Notes under the pieces: generated by a model
The model's database searches: none
Seen by the model: the letters and a program-made list of their open reading frames with translations, nothing else
What the model was told of the DNA's origin: nothing
Program-made: the position numbers and the translations under genes
In this document: positions 57,801 to 64,000 of the stretch, piece after piece
How the letters are laid out: every line of letters starts with the position of its first letter
Position numbering within the stretch: position 1 is the first letter of the stretch
Source of the DNA: Simmondsia chinensis
Taxonomy: Eukaryota > Streptophyta > Magnoliopsida > Caryophyllales > Simmondsiaceae
Assembly: GCA_018398585.1 (NCBI GenBank)
Contig: JAGTTD010000001.1
Location: forward strand, 1,800,501-1,864,500
DNA length: 64,000 nt
Direction: 5' to 3'

Positions 57801-60800
57801 ACAATATGGTTGGTTCGTTAAAATGCTGCTTGGTGTCTTTTCATGTTGATTTTCCAGAGGATGAGAAGCCTGTGAAGACCTCTTCAAGCAATCATCAAAA
57901 ATTGGGATCAGCTGGCCTTGCCTTGCATTATGCAAATATTATTACTCAGATAGATACACTTGTAAGTCTTTCGTTTATTCTGTGGTGATCTTGGCTACAT
58001 ACTTGAATTGCGAGTGGTGCACCAACAAGCAGAATGTTGCTCTTTTATACTTGTTTTAATTCGACAAAGAGATATTATTAAGAGAGAAGAATATAAAAAG
58101 AGTTAAGAACAAGATGTTTTTAAAATTACGACCATGGAACATAAAAAGAGAACTAATAACGTAAAACTTGCAATTCCTCTGTAAATCAACTAAGGCTATG
58201 TGAAGCCCTCAAAGCTCCGGTCTAAAGAGCTCTTACAAAGATCTCCTTTTCTCATAAGAAATAATTGATTTTCAACAAGAACTTCTAATATTTTTTTTTT
58301 TAAAAAAAAAACCATATTTTTTAATAGGAAATTAACAGGTGTTCTACCTTTCTCCTGGAGTCCTTTGTCTATTAGAATTTGAGTATATACATATCTTCAG
58401 TCTCCTTTCCTTTTTTACATTCGTCAGAGAAAACCATCACTCCTTTATGTTACTGAATTCGAGAGTTTCTAGCCTGCCATCACATTTTATAGGTGTTTAT
58501 TTCCAAACCCTTGTCTCTGCTTTGGGATTTTGTTGACATTACTTCCTACTATATAATGTCAAATAGGATATTGACACCATTTGTGAATGCAGGTATCCCG
58601 TTCTAATTCAGTGCCTCCTAATACAAGGGATGCTTTATACCAGGGATTGCCGCCCAATATAAAATCAGCATTGAGATCCAAGGTGCAAACGTTTCAGAGT
58701 AACCAAGAGGTATTGTATGAAATATCTTATCTATTCATTTTACATGATTAATGTTTTCTATTAGTGGGATTTCTGTGCGCCAATGCTTCATTCATGTTAT
58801 TTTTACTTATCTGGGTCCGGATGTTAGTTCATTGGTCTGATACCAGATGGAAGCAGAGCTCAAAATGAGAAGTTTCAACATGTAAATGTAATTAGGGGCC
58901 CTGCTTTATGTAGAGAGCATGAATTATAGAAGAATTACAACAATGTCCGAGATATAGATACAGATCTAAGAATGGAGATCTAAAGATGAAGACAAATTCA
59001 AGAGATGATAATCTTAGCTAGAATGAATCTTATCTAATATAGAGATCCAGCTATAGATCAGATCTAATACAAGGGATCAGTATTACTAATATTGAGTTAG
59101 AACTTTCATGACTAGACTTCAAGTTATTCGTGTCCCAAAAAAATAAAAGGAGGACTTCTTTTGGTTCCTGTATGGATATGTATTATATGTGACATGATTT
59201 ATTTTCCTGCAGCTGACAATCCCTCAGATCAAAGCTGAAATGGAGAAAACTTTGCAATGGCTGGTTCCATTTGCTACAAACACAACCAAGTAAGCCTTGT
59301 TAAGACGTCTTTTTTTATTAGTCATCGTTAGTCAACTGAATCAACATCATGGCCATGTTCGCGGTGTCGTGAAAACGGTATTACAGATAACACCTGACGT
59401 TTCTTGCTGATAGTGCTGAGCTTTAGGAATAATATATTATTTTTAAGTCTTAGGTTTGTGAAAAAGCTTCTATGAATATCAATGCAGTTATTAAATTTTA
59501 TACTCTTTTGATAGTTGCTATTATGTACGCATTTTTATGCCGGTTTGACAAGGTTGTGAAGAACTTCTTTTTTCAGGACCATAAAAGTGCTTTAAGTATG
59601 AGTATTTTTGTTTGAAATTTTTTTTGTTTTTGTTTCCATTTCTTTAAAGGAGAAACGCTATTTTTTTACTTCTGTTTAAAAACAGAAAAACAACTTTTAT
59701 TTCTATTTGGATATAATTTTTTTTATAGGTCAAACACCCTCGAATCTTTGAGAAAGTGCTTGTGCTTGAAAAAGATACTTTTTTTAAGGAAAAAAGCCTG
59801 GCTAAACAGGCGGTGAGTGAGTTTTGTGAAATGATATATTGTGAATATTAATTTGAGGCCATCAGCGGAATACCCCTCACATAACAGCCAACCGCGTATG
59901 AGTTAGCGCAATCTATTGCGTAAAGGCTATCACTAAAATTGCGGTCATTATTTGATTCCATGTCTTTGGTTACTTATAAATTTTCTTTTTTTTGAGAATA
60001 TGCTTAACTAATACTGCTGACTCTTATTTGTTTATGCAACATGGATCCAATTTAGAGCTCATCATGGGTTTGGTTGGGTTGGAGAATGGGCAAATACTGG
60101 GTGAGTTTCATATACCGCTACATCTCTATCACTGTCATTTTTTGCTATAACTGCAGCCGAGTTACCTCCATTGTTAGTAAAATACACGTATAATTGGTAT
60201 ATTGAACACGTAACTGTATTTTTCTGTTAAAAAAAGGTGTTTATGTATTATTGCTAGTACAACAACACCACCACCACCGATCCAGTGCCTTAAGGGCTCC
60301 CGTATATACAGGGTCTGTATTTTTCTGTTTAAAAAAGGTGTTTATGTATTATTGCTAGTACAACAACAACACCACCACCGATCCAGTGCCTTAAGGGCTC
60401 CCGTACATGCAGGGTCTGCGGGGAGGATGTACGCAGCTTTACCCCTTCAAGGTGTTATCCTTAAGGGCGGCTGTGTCCTAGGACCCCTAGCTTGAGAATA
60501 ACTCAATTCATATTTGAATTAAAAAAAACGATTAGTTGAAAATAATCATGTTCATGTATATGTATCAATACTCGTACTTTGCTAAATTTGTCATTTCAAC
60601 TCCCAAACTATTGACTTATGACTATATATTATGTTTCTTGCTACTTTTTTTATGGGAAACACTAGTGGATAAACGTCAAATTAAGAGAATTATATACCTC
60701 TACTATCCACTGTGTCAGTATTCTAGGAGTTATAGAATAAATGTAATCATATATCACTCTTTTATAAGTCAATGAATTTTTGACCAAACCTGTTATATAT

Positions 60801-61410
60801 AGAGCTGAATAATACAAGAACGTACTAGATTTCGTTTAACTCTCATACCGCATTTTATCAATAGTGCTTACACCTATTCGAATTTCTCAGATCGGAGGTG
60901 AATAGAAAACCTCCAGGTCAGATCGACTTGCTTCGAATCGAGACACTTTACCATGCCGACAAGGACAAAACCGAGGCGTATATTCTCGACCTCTTACTGC
61001 TACTTCATCACCTCATCAGCCAATCACGAGCAGCTTCAAATGGCGGGGCTCGATCCCCAATAAAATCCCCGATTCGATCCCCCAATCAAAAAACCATTCA
61101 AATATCTCCCCAGAAAACTACTTGTCCATCTCCATCTCTCACTGTTGAAGATCAAGAGATGCTTCGCGACGTGACCCAACGGAAGCTGACACCTGGCATC
61201 AGTAAGAGCCAAGAATTGGATACTGTGAGGTCAAGGTTGAGCAAGCACCATAGGCTGAGCAAGAGCAGTAATCATTCTCCTACAAGAGAAAGCAAGAGAG
61301 AAGCATACGCCACGAGACGTCCTTCTTCGGTTCCTGTCATTGATTTTGACATTGACCGGATCAAAGCGTTGGATATGATCGATCGCGTCGATACTCTTAG
61401 AAGTTTCTGA
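48019..61410 (+). CDS. PSI1: PSI1-like protein (DUF3475 and DUF668)
   Basis: Member of the plant PSK SIMULATOR family, linked in Arabidopsis to phytosulfokine-dependent growth; molecular activity unknown. Twelve coding exons: 48019-48366, 49110-49435, 49556-49648, 49733-49823, 50564-50657, 56478-56575, 57517-57586, 57858-57961, 58593-58709, 59213-59289, 60056-60100, 60891-61410; 1983 nt, 660 aa, matching At1g34320 (about 657, from memory). The N-terminus MGGLC has Gly2 for myristoylation and Cys5 for possible acylation. DUF3475 is at about 166-222 ([19 protein letters not shown]); DUF668 at about 389-488 ([20 protein letters not shown]). The Ser/Arg-rich C-terminus ends in the conserved [20 protein letters not shown]. 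Basic patches are RSTKSK and RSLKKKSLW. All phases close without a frameshift. Intron 5 (50658-56477) is 5.8 kb and holds RTE and copia fragments; intron 1 holds a tRNA-like SINE. Confidence 0.94.
48620..48735 (+). mobile_element. Probable tRNA-derived SINE fragment in PSI1 intron 1
   Basis: CTAGTGGTGAGGGACGCCTA (box A-like) is followed about 35 bp later by AGGGTTGGATTCCCA (box B-like), a C/T-rich stretch and an A-run (TTACCAATGTAAAAAAAAT). The order fits plant tRNA-derived SINEs with A-tails. No target duplication was confirmed. Confidence 0.45.
51712..52372 (-). mobile_element. RTE-clade LINE, 3' fragment in PSI1 intron 5
   Basis: On the minus strand, the C-terminus of an RTE-type ORF2 (from about 52372: [20 protein letters not shown], then [12 protein letters not shown]) continues after a frameshift in [19 protein letters not shown] to a stop at about 52096. 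Then come about 200 bp of 3' untranslated sequence and the shared tail (51712-51890: GGGAGCCCTTCGAGGCACTG and (TTG)n when reversed). The tail is disrupted by a T15 run and a 33-base G run. The 5' part of the LINE is missing. Confidence 0.75.
52761..55205 (-). mobile_element. Ty1/copia retrotransposon, 5'-truncated pol, in PSI1 intron 5
   Basis: The open frame 54983-52761 (740 codons, minus strand) covers the integrase C-terminal part, reverse transcriptase ([10 protein letters not shown] catalytic motif) and RNase H ([19 protein letters not shown]), all without stops. Further 5' (to about 55205) the frame continues through part of the integrase core but is interrupted by two stop codons; one of them, TAA at about 54985, occupies the position of the third catalytic acidic residue. 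Gag, protease and most of integrase are absent. The 3' LTR starts TGTTAGACTATATTG at 52766, just after a purine tract, with a TATA-like TATATATATAATGG; its far end is not resolved. It is antisense to the host gene. Confidence 0.88.
55350..56134 (+). mobile_element. RTE-clade LINE, 5'-truncated copy with complete tail
   Basis: The frame from about 55360 encodes the ORF2 C-terminus: [85 protein letters not shown], stop at 55786. It has two in-frame stops (TAG at 55432, TAA at 55696). The 3' untranslated region leads to the tail CTCAGTTTGGGGGTCCTCGG, AAGGGGTAAGGCTGCATACG, TGACCCTGCATATGTGGGAG, GAGGCACTGGGTCGG and GTTGTTGT. Diverged direct repeats of about 22 bp (55328-55349 and 56135-56156, TAGTTC..G.AG.CCTGAAA) fit an old target duplication. 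This copy shows that the tail belongs to the LINE. Confidence 0.82.
57034..57094 (-). mobile_element. Poly(A)-only retroinsertion flanked by 15-bp TSD
   Basis: The sequence AGTCTGCTTACGATG occurs at 57034-57048 and again at 57080-57094. Between them are only C, 26 T and GGTA. Read on the minus strand this is TACC followed by A26, i.e. the last few bases of a retroposon plus its poly(A). It is the extreme of 5' truncation. It sits in PSI1 intron 6. Confidence 0.75.
59539..59811. mobile_element. MITE in PSI1 intron 10
   Basis: The left end GCCGGTTTGACAAGGTT and the reverse complement of the right end GCCTGTTTAGCCAGGCTTTT are imperfect inverted repeats. The interior shares TTTTATTTCTATTT and GGTCAAA words with the element at 2480-3002, so both belong to one family. 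Confidence 0.5.
60215..60490 (-). mobile_element. Tail-only SINE/RTE copy with a 101-bp tandem duplication
   Basis: 60215-60315 and 60316-60416 are near-identical 101-bp units, each with TGTATTTTTCTGTT, GTGTTTATGTATTATTGCTA and the end of the reversed tail (CAACAACACCACCACC, GATCCAGTGCCTTAAGGGCT, CAGGGTC). The second unit continues into the rest of the tail (GGATGTACGCAGCTTTACCC, CCTTAAGGGCGGCTGTGTCC, CCCCTAGCTTGAG). The duplication thus copied flank plus tail end after insertion. It lies in PSI1 intron 11. Confidence 0.8.
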
Positions 61411-62820
61411 CATCATCAGGGGTAAGAAGAATGCTTTATAATCTAACGTCTTTTTACGGAAAGCCATCTTCGAAAGTAGTCATCTTTTACTTAATAATCA
61501 CAACTTTTTAGTTTTTCAGAAAATCGCTGTTAAAAGTTTTAACTCAACCAGCTACATTAGTGCTATGAGTATTCCGTTTGGGTTAAACGCGTGAATTTGT
61601 CTAAAATTAGGAAAAACATGGCACATTGTCAGTTTAGCTCAGTTGGTAAAGCATCATATTGTTAAGGTGCTTACACGCGAGTTCGAAACCTTGTACACTT
61701 AGGCACGTAAAGGGTTTCTAAACTTGCACACAGCGATCATTTAAGGGCAAATTGCTTTACCATGTGTGCTAACGTTAACATGGGTTTTTATCTCCTTGTT
61801 TTTTGTATAAACTCATGTAAAATTACATGTCTATCTCAACGGAAAACTAACAATGTTAGTGTAGGTGGTTGATTGAAAAAATTTAAAGTTTTGAAAGCGA
61901 TTTTCTAAGAAAATTAAAAAGTCATTGCGGTTAAATGGAAACTGACTACCTTTGAAGATGGTTTTCTGTAGAAAAAAAACCCTTGTTGTGTATGAACATA
62001 TTGATAATGTTTGAGTTACCAAGGCAAAATCAAGAGTTCGAAAAATGGAAGGAACGAACATGAATGGTGATATGTAGTAGAGGATTTGAAGTGCTTATAA
62101 AGTAAGAAAATCCCATGGATAATGTTGGTATCCATGGTTTTTGTTAGGTGGAATGCATGTACATAATACTCGATTTGTGTCCCGAATAATCAAAGATCAT
62201 TTGTTTCGGTTTTTCTCCTTTTTCTCAACCGTTCGATATCCTCAATAGATAATGTTTTGGGTGTAAATGAGCGGAACTGGGTAAAATAATCGTCTGCTAA
62301 GTCCGTGTCGATCGTGTCTTGAGCAAGAGGAGTATGAATGAAGCTCATCGACATCCTTTTTAGTCCCCTCATTAAAGTTTATTAGTCCCCTTGTTATCCA
62401 AGTTCGAGATTGAAGCTCATCGACATCCTTTTTCTAAGTTGTTCTTGTTAAAAAATATTATAATCTTCTTACATATATAAAAAATAAAAAAGAAAGTGTC
62501 CAACTTCTTTTTTTATTTTTGGGTTAGCTATATATTGGGAAAATTAGATTTGATGTACAAATTCTTTAATATGTAAATTTTATAAAATAATATTTTAATT
62601 ATAGTTCATATAATAATTTGTAATGGTGTGAATTAAGTTTCACCAAACTCTCTTAATTTCACAATATTACTGTGAGATAAGAAAAAGAGTAAGAAAATAA
62701 TGAATTTACCTACAAATAATAATAAGTTTTACACTTTTTTATATTATTATTTAAATTATTTTATTAAATATATATATATAACTTTTAGATAAAAATGGTT
62801 TTATAAAGTCTTAAGGATAA
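61411..62820. other. Downstream of PSI1: 3' region with a tRNA-like SINE relic
   Basis: 61625-61700 reads TTTAGCTCAGTTGGTAAAGC (box A) and CGCGAGTTCGAAACCTTG (box B), which looks tRNA-derived, but the stems do not pair as a tRNA; I take it as a SINE head. The rest is AT-rich with no gene recognised. Confidence 0.4.
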
Positions 62821-62875
62821 GAGACAATACAATATATATTTCTTTTTTTTTTTTGGCATAGAGACATACAATATT
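62821..62875 (-). mobile_element. Possible poly(A)-only retroinsertion
   Basis: GAGACAATACAATAT (62821-62835) and GAGACATACAATATT (62861-62875) are near-identical direct repeats. The insert is essentially a T-run followed by GGCATA, the same pattern as at 57034-57094. Confidence 0.5.
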
Positions 62876-63197
62876 AATATCAACATGTGATTTATTTTTC
62901 ATTGCTTTTTCCCATGGAGAGGGGGGCTGGCCGGCCGGCTCACTGAACCGGAATGAATTTTGTGGGTCTCTTTCTCTCTCTCTCCTTTTTTTTTCATTAA
63001 CATTTTTTGTGGGTCCTTTTTTTTTTTTGTCGGTGGGCTTTTTGATTCTAGATAATCTTCTTCCATTAATTAAGGAAAAAAAAAAAGGTATAAGATTGCA
63101 TAAATATAACATTTTAAAAATCATATTTTAATACGAGTCTTGTGCATTTGCATAGCACGCTTGTATGTATATTATTTTGATTGAATGCTAGATTATA

Positions 63198-63440
63198 AAG
63201 CAACATGCCCTAGTGCCCTCAAAGCTCCCGCCTAAGCCGGGTTGGGGGATGGATGTACGCAGCTTTTCTCCTTCACGGTGTTACCCTGAAGAGAGTCTGT
63301 TTCCAATAACCCCCAACCTGAGGGGTGCAACACGAGGACTTCCCAGGAGTTCACCCATCTTGATATTACTTTCGCCCAAGTACGCTTAATTTCGGAGTTC
63401 TAATGGGATCCAGTACTTGCGTGTCGGTATCCTCTTAGGT
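63198..63440 (-). mobile_element. 5S rRNA-headed SINE, copy L, near full length
   Basis: Plus-strand: CCCTAGTGCCCTCAAAGCTC, GGATGTACGCAGCTTTTCTC, AACCCCCAACCTGAGGGGTG, CAACACGAGGACTTCCCAGG, TTCGCCCAAGTACGCTTAAT, TTCGGAGTTCTAATGGGATC, GCGTGTCGGTATCCTCTTAG. Reversed it starts ACCTAAGAGGATACC, like copy G. Flanks AGATTATA (63190-63197) and AGATTACA (63441-63448) match at 7 of 8 bases. Confidence 0.86.
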
Positions 63441-63448
63441 AGATTACA

Positions 63449-63850
63449 TAACAACCGCCCAATGCCTCAAAGAGGCTTTTGTCCAGGCAGGGTGCAGGAG
63501 GATAAAATATACGCAATCTTATCTTACGGGATGCTACCCTATAAAGAGGTTGTTTTTGAAGGGCTCCCAATCGTAGAAATGACCCTACTTCTCAAATAAA
63601 AACAAACATGTCTAATGCAAACAAACACTACTTAATTCAAAATGAAGCAACAATAACAAACTAACATACAAGTTTAGGAGTAAGGTCTAATGCAAACACC
63701 TAGGTCTGCCGCACGTATTTTTAGCCGTCACTTTGCTTTATCTAAGACTATCTCTTCAATTAGGCTTAGGTGTGTAAGGTTATGTCTAATCATTTCCACC
63801 GACTTTTCTTTGGTGTAGCTCTACCTCTCTTCCAATGAAATTATAGTTAT
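63449..63850 (-). mobile_element. RTE-clade LINE 3' fragment next to copy L
   Basis: Reversed, it holds the decayed ORF2 C-terminus (MIRHNLTHLSLIEEIVLDKA, then stop, RLKIRAADLGV at about 63800-63710), a short 3' untranslated region and an eroded tail ending at CAACCGCCCAATGCC on the plus strand. Copy L lies directly against the (TTG) end of this fragment, in the same orientation. Confidence 0.65.
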
Positions 63851-64000
63851 TACATGCGACAAAAAAACTATAGTTACTATATCATACCGGGCTCGTATCC
63901 ATGCTCCGTTATACATGCTGATGCATTAAATAGAGCAATATCCCGGAGATTCAAGAGCCTTTCTTTTGATACACATGGGAGAGAGCCGTGGCCCGAAATA
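63851..64000. other. Window edge, nothing recognised
   Basis: Near-repeats ATTATAGTTATTACATG and ACTATAGTTACTATATC flank an A-run at 63860-63870. I could not assign the rest. Confidence 0.3.

Noticed and set aside
61625..61700. A tRNA gene
   Set aside because: Box A and box B motifs are present, but acceptor, anticodon and T stems do not pair properly; treated as a SINE relic.
7891..63440. Cassandra-type TRIM (5S promoter within LTRs)
   Set aside because: No paired LTRs, primer-binding site or polypurine tract are associated with the 5S heads, duplications are 7-21 bp and not 5 bp, and the 3' end is (TTG)n shared with a LINE.

Overview
The window is plant nuclear DNA, most likely from a eudicot. 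It carries four intron-bearing or intronless protein genes of ordinary angiosperm type, all on the plus strand. They are separated by AT-rich, transposon-filled intergenic DNA and interrupted by large transposon-containing introns. I cannot name the species.

Genes in order: (1) a G-type lectin S-receptor-like kinase, intronless and cut at its 5' end by the window edge (1-2415); (2) a MATE/DETOXIFICATION transporter with 3 coding exons and 500 aa (20834-25885); (3) protein tyrosine phosphatase PTP1 with 8 coding exons and 337 aa (35121-40595); (4) a PSI1-like DUF3475/DUF668 protein with 12 coding exons and 660 aa (48019-61410), whose fifth intron is 5.8 kb. I derived all splice junctions by hand from GT/AG sites, reading-frame phase and family conservation. 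From memory, these resemble two Arabidopsis chromosome-1 neighbourhoods (At1g34300/At1g34320 and At1g71870/At1g71860), so the block may be an ancestral gene order that Arabidopsis has split.

The intergenic DNA and introns hold identifiable mobile elements: hAT-like elements with 8-bp target duplications; Mutator-like MITEs with 9-bp duplications, including one packed with CG-rich palindromes; TRIM retrotransposons, one of them a three-LTR tandem; an ORF1-only LINE; a copia pol fragment; RTE-clade LINE 3' ends; and several long fold-back elements.

The most striking system is a family of short retroposons. The head is a 5S rRNA-like sequence, up to full 5S length with the internal Pol III promoter region visible, and it is joined to a tail of about 120 bp that ends in (TTG)n. 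Nine copies with the 5S head are recognisable. Six tail-only pieces, one copy with a tRNA-like head, and three RTE LINE fragments carry the same tail. Several copies sit between target-site duplications of 7 to 21 bp. This fits a 5S-derived SINE family (plus a tRNA-headed sister) mobilised by an RTE LINE through a shared 3' tail. Two 5S-headed copies lie within about 280-450 bp of the start codons of the MATE and PTP1 genes.
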